Assembly: GCA_021809805.1 (NCBI GenBank)
Contig: JAJZKA010000007.1
Location: 1 to 48,078 of the forward strand
Direction of reading: 5' to 3'
Source: Actinomycetes bacterium
GTDB taxonomy: Bacteria; Actinomycetota; Acidimicrobiia; Acidimicrobiales; Bog-793
Length of the DNA stretch: 48,078 nucleotides
Shown: piece after piece, positions 17,369-27,082 of the stretch
Layout of the letters: each line of letters begins with the position of its first letter
Numbering within the stretch: the first letter of the stretch is position 1
The notes under the pieces: model-generated
What the model saw: only the letters and a program-made list of their open reading frames with translations
What the model was told of the DNA's origin: nothing
Databases searched by the model: none
Made by a program: the position numbers and the translations under genes

Positions 17369-20300
17369 CGCCCACCGTCCGGTTTCGGTAGCGGCGCTGA
17401 GCGTAGCGGCGGCTCCCACGCCTCACGCGGCGCGGAGATCGCCTCCGGCCGGAGCTTCAGCGGCACGGCCAGCTCGACGTTGCGCATCGAGGTCGGGACC
17501 GTCCACTGACTCCAGCCCTCGATGCCGGGCTCGTGCAGCAGCGAGACATCGGTGTCGCTCTTGCCGCGAGCCTGATAGACGAGCGTGCGCTGACCGACCG
17601 ACGCCTCGGCGCGCCAGGCGTCCAGCAGAACATCGAGACGCTCGGCAAGCGCGGCGGCGCCGCCGGCGACAAGCTGACGTTCGGCACGACGGCGGATCGC
17701 CGCCTTGACCGCGCGAGCGCGAGCGGCGGCGGGGTCGACGGCCGCAGCGCCGGCGTTGGCGTTCCAGTCCGGGCCACCCAGCCGCAGCAGCGAGGCGAGC
17801 ACGCCGGTCAGCCCACGGTCGAGCGCGCGTGGCGCAAACGGCGTGACCGAGAACGCCTCGACCTGGCGATACAGCGTGCTGTGGTAGTGAGCGAAGGTCT
17901 CGTAGTGGGAAAGATCGCGGGGGCGCGCCCAGTTGTAGACGGTCAAGACAAGCCCGGGGTGACGGCGGCCGACACGGCTGGTGGCCTGGATGTACTCGCT
18001 GGTTGACTTCGGCTGGCCGGCGACAACCATGGCGCCGAGGCGGGGAACATCGACACCGACAGAGATCATGTTGGTCGCGAGCAACACATCGATCGAGTAC
18101 AGCTCACCGTCCCGGCGCTCCTTACGCGCCTGCTGCGAGGGACGCTCGAGCCCCAGCCGGTCGAGCACGTCCGGGATGTCGGAGGCGGTCTTACGGGAGG
18201 TGAGCTCTTCAACGATCAGACGCCCACGGCCCTCGCCGCCGCGGTCGCCGAACATCCGGCTCTGAATGTCATCCTCGACCAGGCGGCGCATGCCGCCCAG
18301 CTCACGCAGCGAGTTGAAGTAACCAACCAGCGTCATGTAGGCGTCGGCCTCGCTGCCGGGCTGGCGCCCGAGCACCGTCCAGGCGGCGCGCAGCTGCGCG
18401 ACATAGGTGCGGATGAGGACCTGCTTGAAGCGCCGACCGGGGGCGCAGACACCGAGATAAAGACGCCCCGGGCGCTCGTCGCGGTCGCTGGGCTGGTCGC
18501 GCTGAAGCGCGAAGAACGAGTCGCGCGCGTCCAGGCCGGGTGGTGGGAAGACCGCGAGATGGCGGTCAAACAGGCGCGCTACCTGGTCCCCGGCGCGGCG
18601 GATCGTTGCGGTCGAGGCGATCACCTTGGGACGCACCTGCTGCCCGTCAAGCGGCCAACAGCAGAGCTCATCAACAGCCGTCTCATAGAGCCCGACGAGA
18701 CTGCCGAGCGGCCCTGAGATGAGATGCAGCTCGTCCTGGATGATGAGGTCCGGTGGGCGCAGCGGCTCGCAGTCGAGCACCGCGGCGCTGGGCAGCGGGC
18801 CCTGCCTGGGGTGCGAGCCCGGGTGCTCCTCACCGGCACTCAGGTAGCCGTGGCGCTCGCAGCGCCGCCGCACCTGCCCGAACAGTGCCTGAACCCGGCC
18901 CTCCCAGGGCATGCGGGCGAGCTTGTCGACGGTGGCGATCACAAGCGCGGGCAGCAGCCGATAGACCTCCTCGTCGACGACCACCACCGGCAGCCCCTCA
19001 CCGGGGCTCGCGCGTGGCGTGAAGGCGCACTCACCGCCGATGTCAGAGCAGCTGATCAGGGTGCGGCCGCGCCGCGAGTCAACCTCGACGTCACGGCCAC
19101 CCTCGAGCGCCGAGCCACACCAGGGACAGCGGGTCAGCTGCAGCGGTGAGGAGCCGCGCACGCCACCGCCGCGCTGGCGGGCCTGTCTGACCCACCCTTC
19201 GGCATCCTCGGTGCTGTTGGGGGTCGACGCCTGCCCGACCCAGAGACCGATGCGCATCGGCGTCTTGCCCCAGCGCCGTTGCTCAGCGCTCTCGCCACGG
19301 CCGTAGAGCGCGCGGCGGCGCAGCTCGCAGGCACAGAGCAGCGCCGCCGCGCGCTGGAACTGCTGGAGGGTGAGCAGACGCAGCGTGTAGCGCATCAGCA
19401 CCGCCACACCGTGTGAGCCGTCGCGGCCGGCGACGACACCCTGCAACCGGCGGATCGCGAGCGCGAAGGCGGTCAGACCGAGGTAGGCCTCCGTCTTGCC
19501 GCCGCCGGTCGGGAAGAACAGCAGCTCGACGAGGGCGTCAGCGCCGCTGCGGTCGGCGTGCAACGGGTCAGCCAGCGAAGGCAGCGAGAGCAGCACGAAG
19601 GCGAGCTGGAACGGGCGCCAGGAGCGGTTTGAGGGCACGTCGGCGGCGGTGACCGCGGCATGTAGCTTCAGCGCCTGGTTGCCGCGACGCGCCTCCGCGG
19701 CGAGCGTGTGCACACGCTGCTGCCACATCGCATGGTTGGCAAAGCGAAACGCGGCGGCCACATCCGGCTCGGCAAGCGCCTCGATGCCGGCGCGGATCCT
19801 GGCAAGCGCTGCGCGGGCTACGGCGATGTGGTCGCGCGCGGTGTCGCCGAAGGACTCAAGGCCCTGGCCGGGATCGTCGATGCGACGCTCCTGCAAGTCG
19901 ATCCAGGCCGCGTAGGCGTCAGCCAACGGCCCAAGCAGCAAGGGCAGCTGCGCGTCGTCGGTCTCGGCGATCGTCTTCATGTCGAGCGCCGCCTGCGCGG
20001 CGGTGAACGGCACGCGGATAGCTTCGTCGGTGAAGTCCTGTGGTGTCGGTGCGTCGGTGCGCGGGACCTCCTCGCCGGGCATCGGCTCGGTCGCGATCCT
20101 GACAGCGCGACCCGGCCGGCCGGGTGCCTCGCTCACGCGCACCCCCACCCCGTGGCCGACCGCGAGCTCCACACGGTCACGAAACAGCATCTCCAGGCCC
20201 GCGAGCTCCTCGCGGTCGACCTCGGGCGCAAGCTCTGCTGCGGGCAGCGAGCGGCGCACGAACACCGCCTCCCCGCCCGGGCCCGCGACGGTCAGTGACG

Positions 20301-20973
20301 CTTGGCAGAGCCATTGGCTGTCTGAGCGTCCCGTGGCGCTCTGCTGTCCGTTTACCAGGAACAGGGAGACCAGCAGCTCACCGCCACGTCGGCGGACGAC
20401 ACCGCGGATCACGACCTCGGGCGCCGACGGGTCAGGGACCAGCGGCTCGATCGGCCCGGCCCCGCTCAGCGGCACGTCCACCTGGCCGCCGCAGCTGCGC
20501 CGGCGCCAGCGTCGTGCCGATCGGCCGTCGCCGGCGAGCGCCTCGGCGCTCAACTGCCGCTCGTAGGTGCCCCAGGAAGCCTCGGCGATGACCTTCTCAC
20601 AGCCGGCGTCGACGGCAAAGGTCAGGCCGAAGGAGGAGGGCACCAGCTGCTCCACCGCGGGCGGGCGGTCCTCGGCACGCCCCTCCTCCCCCTCATCGGC
20701 CGTGGAACCGCCGTCGGCGAGGTCATCCTCGGGCAGCAGCTCGGCCGCGAACGGATCGCCGTCGGGGTCATCCTCGCCGCCGGCCTGCGGTGCCGGCGGC
20801 GAGGAACCGGGCCGGAACCGGGGCGCGAGCAGGCCAAGCAGGTAACGGTCGACCGGCGCCTCGTCAAGCTCCTCCTGCGGCCCGGCAGCGGGGCCGATCA
20901 GGTCCTCACGGATCAGCTGCTCAAGCTCGGAGCGCAGCTCTCGCGCGCCCCTGGTCAAAAGCGGCTCAGGCAT
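17365..20973 (-). CDS. drmA: DISARM helicase DrmA
   Basis: This 1202-aa SF2-type helicase has Walker A FFPTGGGKTEAYLG at about residue 487, the DExH-type box IIQDELHLISGPLG at about 744, and C-terminal helicase motifs MISVGVDVPRLGAMV and QATSRVGRRHPGLVL. A Cys-containing insert (CPWCGSALEGG ... SCSDIGGEC) lies between motifs. The N-terminal third contains an acidic low-complexity stretch (about residues 60-105). The ATG at 20973 overlaps the upstream DUF4276 gene by 8 bp; the frame stays open to 21543 but that part lies inside the DUF4276 gene and is rejected. DrmA with DrmB forms the DNA-binding core of DISARM (known from family work). Confidence 0.93.
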   Translation of the reverse strand: MPEPLLTRGARELRSELEQLIREDLIGPAAGPQEELDEAPVDRYLLGLLAPRFRPGSSPPAPQAGGEDDPDGDPFAAELLPEDDLADGGSTADEGEEGRAEDRPPAVEQLVPSSFGLTFAVDAGCEKVIAEASWGTYERQLSAEALAGDGRSARRWRRRSCGGQVDVPLSGAGPIEPLVPDPSAPEVVIRGVVRRRGGELLVSLFLVNGQQSATGRSDSQWLCQASLTVAGPGGEAVFVRRSLPAAELAPEVDREELAGLEMLFRDRVELAVGHGVGVRVSEAPGRPGRAVRIATEPMPGEEVPRTDAPTPQDFTDEAIRVPFTAAQAALDMKTIAETDDAQLPLLLGPLADAYAAWIDLQERRIDDPGQGLESFGDTARDHIAVARAALARIRAGIEALAEPDVAAAFRFANHAMWQQRVHTLAAEARRGNQALKLHAAVTAADVPSNRSWRPFQLAFVLLSLPSLADPLHADRSGADALVELLFFPTGGGKTEAYLGLTAFALAIRRLQGVVAGRDGSHGVAVLMRYTLRLLTLQQFQRAAALLCACELRRRALYGRGESAEQRRWGKTPMRIGLWVGQASTPNSTEDAEGWVRQARQRGGGVRGSSPLQLTRCPWCGSALEGGRDVEVDSRRGRTLISCSDIGGECAFTPRASPGEGLPVVVVDEEVYRLLPALVIATVDKLARMPWEGRVQALFGQVRRRCERHGYLSAGEEHPGSHPRQGPLPSAAVLDCEPLRPPDLIIQDELHLISGPLGSLVGLYETAVDELCCWPLDGQQVRPKVIASTATIRRAGDQVARLFDRHLAVFPPPGLDARDSFFALQRDQPSDRDERPGRLYLGVCAPGRRFKQVLIRTYVAQLRAAWTVLGRQPGSEADAYMTLVGYFNSLRELGGMRRLVEDDIQSRMFGDRGGEGRGRLIVEELTSRKTASDIPDVLDRLGLERPSQQARKERRDGELYSIDVLLATNMISVGVDVPRLGAMVVAGQPKSTSEYIQATSRVGRRHPGLVLTVYNWARPRDLSHYETFAHYHSTLYRQVEAFSVTPFAPRALDRGLTGVLASLLRLGGPDWNANAGAAAVDPAAARARAVKAAIRRRAERQLVAGGAAALAERLDVLLDAWRAEASVGQRTLVYQARGKSDTDVSLLHEPGIEGWSQWTVPTSMRNVELAVPLKLRPEAISAPREAWEPPLRSAPLPKPDGGR

Positions 20974-21646
20974 CGGCGGCAGCGCTGAAGCCAAGCTCGC
21001 CCAATGCAACCTGCAGATCCTTGAGCAGCGCAGCAAACGCCGGCAGGCGGCGCAGCTCGGCGATCCTCGCCTGGGCGCCCAACGGCTCAAGGAACGATGT
21101 CGGATCGGGCCGGCGGCGGTGGCGACGACCGGGGCGCGCGGCTCTAACCGCGGCGGCGAACACAGCCTTTGGATCGAGCAGCCCCTCGAGCTCACCGGCG
21201 GTCGTGGGCACCCCGAGCTCGGTGGCCGTGCGGGTCGTTCCCAGCACGCTGGCGAGGCTCGCGCCGTCGGCGAGCACCCAGGTTTCAAGCTCGCGGACCG
21301 GCACCACGGCGACACCGCGGCGGCCGGCGTCGCCCAGGTGCTCGCGTACGCGCTGGAGTCCGGGAGCGACGTTGTTTGAGCGTGCGGCGGCGGGATCGGC
21401 GCCACCGTCGGCGTGCACGAACAGGATGTGAAAGGCACTCTGCAGCCGTTGCGCACCGGTGGCGATGCGCTCGGCGCGCGCTGGCAGGGAGCGGTCGACC
21501 GGCAGCCGTTGCACCTCGCTGACCTCAACCATGTAGCGGGCACCCGTCAGCAGGTGCGAGACGGCCCGCGGCAGCAGCCTGTCCAGGAAGCGGTGGTCGG
21601 TCGGCCCTTCGGCGTAGAGCGCCAAACCGAGCCAGGCTGCTGTCAC
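20966..21646 (-). CDS. DUF4276 family TOPRIM-like protein, partner of the AAA ATPase
   Basis: This 226-aa protein begins with YAEGPTDHRFL (Glu13, Asp17), the acidic pattern of the DUF4276/TOPRIM-like group, and contains LFVHADGGAD (about 75-83) and VPVRELETWVLAD (about 115), both typical conserved blocks of that family. Members often follow an AAA/OLD-type ATPase, as here; the GTG start overlaps the ATPase stop (GTGA). A nuclease or RNA/DNA-binding effector role is inference. It is not a canonical DISARM component, although it is embedded in the DISARM operon and overlaps drmA. Confidence 0.8.
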   Translation of the reverse strand: MTAAWLGLALYAEGPTDHRFLDRLLPRAVSHLLTGARYMVEVSEVQRLPVDRSLPARAERIATGAQRLQSAFHILFVHADGGADPAAARSNNVAPGLQRVREHLGDAGRRGVAVVPVRELETWVLADGASLASVLGTTRTATELGVPTTAGELEGLLDPKAVFAAAVRAARPGRRHRRRPDPTSFLEPLGAQARIAELRRLPAFAALLKDLQVALGELGFSAAADA

Positions 21647-23007
21647 CGGACGCTCGCTGTGGCCAGATACTGCTCGACCTCGCCATGGGTGGCGAAACGG
21701 CCGATGTCATCGGGGTCCAGTGTCTGCTGGTAGAAGCGAAGCACCGGGCGTGCGTGGGTGACGACGTCGACCGTGCCGGCCGCGCCGTCGATCCTCGTGG
21801 CCGACTCGAAGAAGATGCCCTCACGCTCGGACTGCAGCGCGTTGACGACAACGGGAGAGTGGGTGGTGAGGATCAGCTGCAGCAGCGGCAGCCGGCCCTC
21901 GGTGCCCGTTGCCGACACGTCGACCAGCGCACGGAGGTGCTCGATCAGCGGGCCCAGGCGGGCGGGGTGAACACCGTTCTCGGGCTCCTCGAAGCAGACC
22001 AGGCCACCAAACTCGGGGTCACTCAGCGCGGTCAGCAGCGCGAGCACGCGCAGCGTACCGTCGGAGGCAACGCGACTTGAGTACTCGCCGGCATCCCTGG
22101 TGGCGATGACGATCTGCCATTGGTTCTCTGCCTCCTCCTCGCGCACGCGGACGCCGAGCACTCCAGGAACCAGGCTTGAGAGCTCGGCGGAGATGTCGGT
22201 CAGCACGCCCTCGGGGTCGTCCGGCTGCGCGGTGGCGGCCTTCAGGCGCGCGAGCACGGCGGCGAGGTTGGCGCCACTGGGCTCGAGCTGTGTGGGAGCG
22301 TGGCGGTCGGCAGGGCTGCGAAGGCTGGCTGGGTCGAGCTGCAAAAAGCGCCAGGAGAGCAGCTCCGCGCGCAGCGCGAAGAGATGCGGGAACTCGGCCG
22401 AGGTCATGGTCGAGAGCACCGTGCGCTCGGCCGCAGCGGCCGGTCGCGTGCGGCCCTGAACACCGTCCTGGCTGATGTAGAACTGCGGCGCGCCGCTGTC
22501 AGCGCGCGTCACCAGCAGGTCGGTGCGCCGACCGTACCCAAGCCGGGAGGTGATCGCTTCGGCCCCAATCCGCTTGAACGGCTTGGCCCATGCGTCATCA
22601 CCGGCACCGATCCGCAGCGCCGCCTCGTGCACCACGAAGAGCCGCTCAAAGCCACCGGTGCGCCGGCGCTCGAGCACGAGCTCGTAGCGCAGCCGGGTTT
22701 GGATGAGCTCCCGCTCAACCCCCCAGGGGTCGCGGATGTCAGGCTCGATCAGAACCTCAACGGCAAGCCGCATCCGCTCGTCCACGGACCCCGACGGGGC
22801 GCGGTGAAAGAGCTCGCCCGGCTCGCCGCGCAGGCCACCCACGGCCGACCGCAGATCAGTATCCGCGAGCCTCGAGAGCAGCTGGATCGCGTCGAGCAGG
22901 TTGGACTTGCCGCTGGCGTTGGTGCCGGCGATCACGTTGAAGGGCTGCAGGTCAAGCGCGAAGTCGCGAAAGGTCTTGAAACCGTCGATCTCGATCCTGG
23001 TCAGCAC
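21643..23007 (-). CDS. AAA family ATPase (AAA15/OLD-like)
   Basis: This 454-aa ABC-like AAA ATPase has Walker A GTNASGKS at residues 28-35 in the typical start MLTRIEIDGFKTFRDF, a late Walker B CFEEPENGVHP and the D/H-loop LILTTHSPVVVN. The N-terminal context (FNVIAGTNASGKSNLLDAI) matches RecF/SMC-like AAA15 proteins found in many abortive-infection or defence pairs. It lies 31 bp after drmMI and is directly coupled to the DUF4276 gene. Together they look like a two-gene defence module carried inside DISARM (inference). Confidence 0.85.
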   Translation of the reverse strand: MLTRIEIDGFKTFRDFALDLQPFNVIAGTNASGKSNLLDAIQLLSRLADTDLRSAVGGLRGEPGELFHRAPSGSVDERMRLAVEVLIEPDIRDPWGVERELIQTRLRYELVLERRRTGGFERLFVVHEAALRIGAGDDAWAKPFKRIGAEAITSRLGYGRRTDLLVTRADSGAPQFYISQDGVQGRTRPAAAAERTVLSTMTSAEFPHLFALRAELLSWRFLQLDPASLRSPADRHAPTQLEPSGANLAAVLARLKAATAQPDDPEGVLTDISAELSSLVPGVLGVRVREEEAENQWQIVIATRDAGEYSSRVASDGTLRVLALLTALSDPEFGGLVCFEEPENGVHPARLGPLIEHLRALVDVSATGTEGRLPLLQLILTTHSPVVVNALQSEREGIFFESATRIDGAAGTVDVVTHARPVLRFYQQTLDPDDIGRFATHGEVEQYLATASVR

Positions 23008-23038
23008 GATCTAAAACGGTACTCCCGGCAAGCGACGC

Positions 23039-26000
23039 TCAATCATCGAGCAGCGACAGCGTCCCAGCGGGAGCCACCCGCGCGCGGGGCTTCGGCTTTG
23101 TCTTGGCGTGTAGCCCGCGCCGGACCTCCTCGGCGTAGCGCTCGTGGTTTAGCTCAAGCAACCGGTCAAGCAGCTCCTGGCGGGGCGCCGGCGCGAACGT
23201 GTAGCGGACGCCGAACTTGGTCTCGTGGAAGCCGTGGCCGAGCTCCAGGTCACTCCAGCCGTACGCGTCACGGACCGCGTGGTCAAGCTGTAAGTGCAGC
23301 TCGCGCAGGCGCACGATGTCATCGGCGTGCTCATCAGGATCGTGCACGCGGTTGTAGGTCTTGGTCAGCCCCTCCTGACGGTCCAGCATCAGTGCGGAGC
23401 GGTGCGTGTTCAATTCGCCGCCGAGGATGCCAATAGCGTCGGTCAGCGCGGGCTGGGGGAAGGTCTCGAAGCAGTCGCTCGGGGTGTAGTTTGGATCCGT
23501 CCGCATCGTCGATCCGCGAGCGATTGCCCACTCACGGTGAATCCAACTGGACAGGAGAGCCAGGTGCGCGGCGTCACCATAGGCGAAGACCGTGAGCTTG
23601 TGACCGAACACGCATCCGGTCGGTACAAGCATCGGCTGCACCGTGCGGCTGGTGATAGTGATCGCGATGCAGCGGTCGAGCGGGGCGATCGCGCGGTACA
23701 GAGCCGGCCGCCGCTCCGCGAACTGCCACCATCGAGACCGGTAGACCTCTCGATTGTTCTTCTCGCGCTCATGGCGCACCAGCGTCTCGACACGCGCAAA
23801 CGGCTCCGTGTACTCTCGCGCCCGCTCGATCGGCCAGTCCCGGAAGTCAATCACCCAGCGTGACGGTGAGCCGTCCGGCCGGGAGTTGAGGTCCTCACCG
23901 ACGAGGTATGGCCTGACGACCTCTTCGTTGCGAGAATCGGCGGCCTTCATCGCGTCTGCCTCTGCGCGGGAGAGCACGAAGCCCATGCCGAGCACGTTGG
24001 AGCCCTGGAAGGATCTGCCGGCGTTCACTTGCAGCCGGTGCGCGGTTCCGTCCACGCGGCTGCGGGTGGCCAGCGATGGTGTGATTCCGGAGACCTCGAC
24101 GCCGTCCAGGGTGACACTCGCAGCCCAGCCGTCGCGGTGCGCCCAGACGGTTGCCATCTCAAGGTTCGCGCCCCCAGGCCAGGGTTCACTGGAGACCGCG
24201 CGGTGGAAGGCCCAGCCACCGGCGACCAGGCGCTCGAGGCCGACCTCGCGTGTGTCGCCCTGGGCGAGGGTGTTGGTCGCAATCAGGCCAAAGTCACCGC
24301 TGGGGCGAAGCAGCGAGGCGGCGCGCAGGTAGAAGTAGGCGACCAGATCGGCGCTGCCGCGCCGGCCGCCGGCGAGCCAGGCGACCAGGTAGTCGCGGTA
24401 GGAGCTGCCAAGCGCGCCGGTGATCTTCTGCCCGCCCTGGAACGGCGGGTTGCCGACGATCGCGTCAAAACCACCGCGCTCGGAGACCTCCGGGAACTCG
24501 AGCGCCCAGTGAAACGGCCTGCGGTCATCCCAGACCACCTCGGGCACATCCCCCACAGCGCGGCGACGCTCAACCAACCAGTCGTCGGCGAGCGCGCGCA
24601 GCTCGGTGCGTGCGAGCGCACGGTCGATCTCAGAGAGCTCATGGTCAAGCAGGGTGCGGATGCGACGGGCGACATCCGGCCCGTTCAGCGGGTCGGCGTC
24701 CTCGACACCAGCCAGAGCGGCGGCGACGATCAGGTCGCCGATCAGCCTGGCGTCGGCGAGTGCCGCCTCAGCCTCGGCCAGCAGGACGGTCTTGCGCTCG
24801 GCGTCGGCGATCTCACGGACGATGAAGTCCTCGAGCTCACGGCGCAGCATGAGCGCGCGCTCGAGCGCGGCGTCGATCGCATCGGCGTGCAGATCGAGGC
24901 TCACCTGCCGGTGGTGGGAGGCGTCGATATGCGCGACGCGCAGCTGGCGCAGGTCCGTGACCCCGAGCAGCGAGTCACCGAGGCGAAGCGCGTGGTCGAC
25001 GAAGGAGAACGGACGGTCCTTGGCGAGCGTGATCAGCCACAGCGAGAGCTTGGCCATCTCGACAGCCATCGGGTTCTTGTCAACGCCGTAGAGGCAGCGC
25101 TCGGCGATCAGGCGGTGGGCGAGTGCCTCGCGTTCGAGCGGGTCGGCTGGTAGCCCGCCGCCGCCGGCCAGCGGGCCGGTAGCGGCGGCGGCATCAGTGG
25201 CTGAGGTCTCGGTGTCCCAGGCCTCCTGCAGACGCTTGGCGAGGTAGCGGCAGGCGGCGACCAGGAAGGCGCCTGAGCCCATCGCGATGTCGGCGACCCG
25301 CAGCTCGAGCAGCTCGGCGGCGGGCCGGAGCTTCCATTTGCGCTCGTCGCGTTCCTGGGCGGGGCCGGGGTCATAGACGATCGGGTCAAGCGCGTGGTGG
25401 ACGACCTCCTCGGCCAGCTCGCGCGGGGTGTAGTAGGTGCCGGAGGAGCGGCGGTCAAGCGCCTGGGTGACAAACAGCGAGCCGGCGAGGAAGACGAGCG
25501 GGTCGCCGCGCAGATCCTCGCGCAGCAGGCCGTGGAAGGGAGCGATCCGAGCGAGCAGGTGGTCATCGCCTGAGCAGACGGCGCGCAGGCGGGCGCGGCG
25601 CTCATCGCTGGGCTCGGCGTTGAGCGTCTTGGCGATCGCCGCAGCGGAGCGGCCCGTCTCCTTTGCCAGGCGCTCGATCAGAGTCGCCTCGCCCGACGCT
25701 GCCCAGCGCTCGATGTCACCGAGCAGCAGCTCGTGCTCGAGCTTGCCTGAGCAGGCCAGGGCGGTGTCGGTGATGCGCAGCGCGGTGTGGTCAAGCAGGC
25801 CCTCGTAGACGTGGCCGATCTGCTCGACGTCAAGTGCCTCATAGGAGAGCAGCACGCTTGAGTCGCCCTGCAGCAGGGTCTGTAGCGCGTCGAGCAGGTG
25901 AAGCATCGTGCGGTCGTCGACCGGCAGCGGGCTGGCGCGGTGCTCATGCCAGCTGCTGCCGGGCGGGCGTCCCTCCAGAAACGGGTAACGGTCGGGGTCA

Positions 26001-27082
26001 AAGAGCCCGCCGCCATAGGCGGGAAGGCGTAGCGCGTCGTGCTCGATGCCGCCATGCACGGCGCGAAAGAGCGCTAAGACACGATGCCAGGCGGCGGTCG
26101 AGCGCTCCAGCGGGTCCTCGCCGTCACGGTCGGCGCGTTCGCGCAGCTGGGCGCGCAGCGTGCTGGCGGCGAGCGTCTGGGCGTAGCGCTGGTCCTCGAT
26201 CGGAAGCAGCCGCCGCTCCTCGGCGACGAACAGGAAGACAAGGCGCATGATCGCGGTGACGGCGCCGCGGTAGACCTCGGCGCCCTCGAGCTCGCCGAGC
26301 AGCTCGCCGTGACGGTCCCGGTCGGCGCGGTCAAGCGTGGTGATCAGCAGCTCGACGGCGTGGCGGACCTGGGTGCCGAGCTGGTCGGCGACCTCCTGTT
26401 GACGCCCGGCGCTCTCGGCCAGCAGGCGTGTGAGACCCTGCTCGGCGGGGAGAGCAAAGAAGCGCCGGGCGCCGAGCAGGGTCACGAACGCCCTCAGCGT
26501 GAGCGGCTCCTCGAGCCATAGCTCAGCACGCCAGGCGCAGATTCCGGTGCTCTCCCCCGGGCGTGCCCAGACCAGCGTCCAGTCCATGCCGTTGGTGACG
26601 AGCGCGAGCGGGTGGCCGGTGGCGCGCGCGAGCTCGGCGGCGCGGTCAAGCGGGCTGGCGGCCCAGGCGTCGGCGCGCAACGGGCGCTCGAGCGGGGTGC
26701 CGTGCGGATAGCTGTGGACGAGCAGCACGACCGGGTCATCCGGCGCAGCGTGGTCGCGCACCACATATGACGCGCGCAGCAGCACGTCCTGAACGGGCAC
26801 ACGGTAGGCGGGGTCGGTGTCGGCCGGTTCGCTGACAGCCTCGCGCAGATCGAGCAGCTCGGTCAGCACCCACATGATCCAGCGCTGTTGCAGACGCGGG
26901 TCGTGCTGCCACTCCGCATACGCGAGGCGCAGATCGGCGATGCGCGTGACGGCCTCAAGACCGTCGGGGAGCAGCTTCTCAAGCACCGGCACCGTCAGAA
27001 ACGGGCCCTTGGCCTGCACCAGGGAGAGCCACTCGGCGTGGTGTGATGCGATCTTCGGGCGTGCGCGACGGGCAGGCGGCAT
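23039..27082 (-). CDS. drmMI: DISARM adenine DNA methyltransferase DrmMI
   Basis: This 1347-aa type IIG-like N6-adenine methyltransferase has a SAM-binding block DIAMGSGAFLVAACRYLAKRL at about residues 598-618 and the catalytic NPPF at 878-881 (IVGNPPFQGG). A long N-terminal region of about 550 residues precedes the domain as in PglX/Eco57I-like enzymes, and a target-recognition-like C-terminal part follows. The ATG at 27082 is adjacent to the drmD stop (0 bp gap). In class 1 DISARM this enzyme marks host DNA. The recognition sequence cannot be inferred from the protein. Confidence 0.92.
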   Translation of the reverse strand: MPPARRARPKIASHHAEWLSLVQAKGPFLTVPVLEKLLPDGLEAVTRIADLRLAYAEWQHDPRLQQRWIMWVLTELLDLREAVSEPADTDPAYRVPVQDVLLRASYVVRDHAAPDDPVVLLVHSYPHGTPLERPLRADAWAASPLDRAAELARATGHPLALVTNGMDWTLVWARPGESTGICAWRAELWLEEPLTLRAFVTLLGARRFFALPAEQGLTRLLAESAGRQQEVADQLGTQVRHAVELLITTLDRADRDRHGELLGELEGAEVYRGAVTAIMRLVFLFVAEERRLLPIEDQRYAQTLAASTLRAQLRERADRDGEDPLERSTAAWHRVLALFRAVHGGIEHDALRLPAYGGGLFDPDRYPFLEGRPPGSSWHEHRASPLPVDDRTMLHLLDALQTLLQGDSSVLLSYEALDVEQIGHVYEGLLDHTALRITDTALACSGKLEHELLLGDIERWAASGEATLIERLAKETGRSAAAIAKTLNAEPSDERRARLRAVCSGDDHLLARIAPFHGLLREDLRGDPLVFLAGSLFVTQALDRRSSGTYYTPRELAEEVVHHALDPIVYDPGPAQERDERKWKLRPAAELLELRVADIAMGSGAFLVAACRYLAKRLQEAWDTETSATDAAAATGPLAGGGGLPADPLEREALAHRLIAERCLYGVDKNPMAVEMAKLSLWLITLAKDRPFSFVDHALRLGDSLLGVTDLRQLRVAHIDASHHRQVSLDLHADAIDAALERALMLRRELEDFIVREIADAERKTVLLAEAEAALADARLIGDLIVAAALAGVEDADPLNGPDVARRIRTLLDHELSEIDRALARTELRALADDWLVERRRAVGDVPEVVWDDRRPFHWALEFPEVSERGGFDAIVGNPPFQGGQKITGALGSSYRDYLVAWLAGGRRGSADLVAYFYLRAASLLRPSGDFGLIATNTLAQGDTREVGLERLVAGGWAFHRAVSSEPWPGGANLEMATVWAHRDGWAASVTLDGVEVSGITPSLATRSRVDGTAHRLQVNAGRSFQGSNVLGMGFVLSRAEADAMKAADSRNEEVVRPYLVGEDLNSRPDGSPSRWVIDFRDWPIERAREYTEPFARVETLVRHEREKNNREVYRSRWWQFAERRPALYRAIAPLDRCIAITITSRTVQPMLVPTGCVFGHKLTVFAYGDAAHLALLSSWIHREWAIARGSTMRTDPNYTPSDCFETFPQPALTDAIGILGGELNTHRSALMLDRQEGLTKTYNRVHDPDEHADDIVRLRELHLQLDHAVRDAYGWSDLELGHGFHETKFGVRYTFAPAPRQELLDRLLELNHERYAEEVRRGLHAKTKPKPRARVAPAGTLSLLDD

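Noticed and set aside
20974-21543. N-terminal extension of DrmA by 190 residues
   Set aside because: The extension overlaps the DUF4276 gene in another frame and does not resemble DrmA; ATG 20973 fits the operon overlap style.
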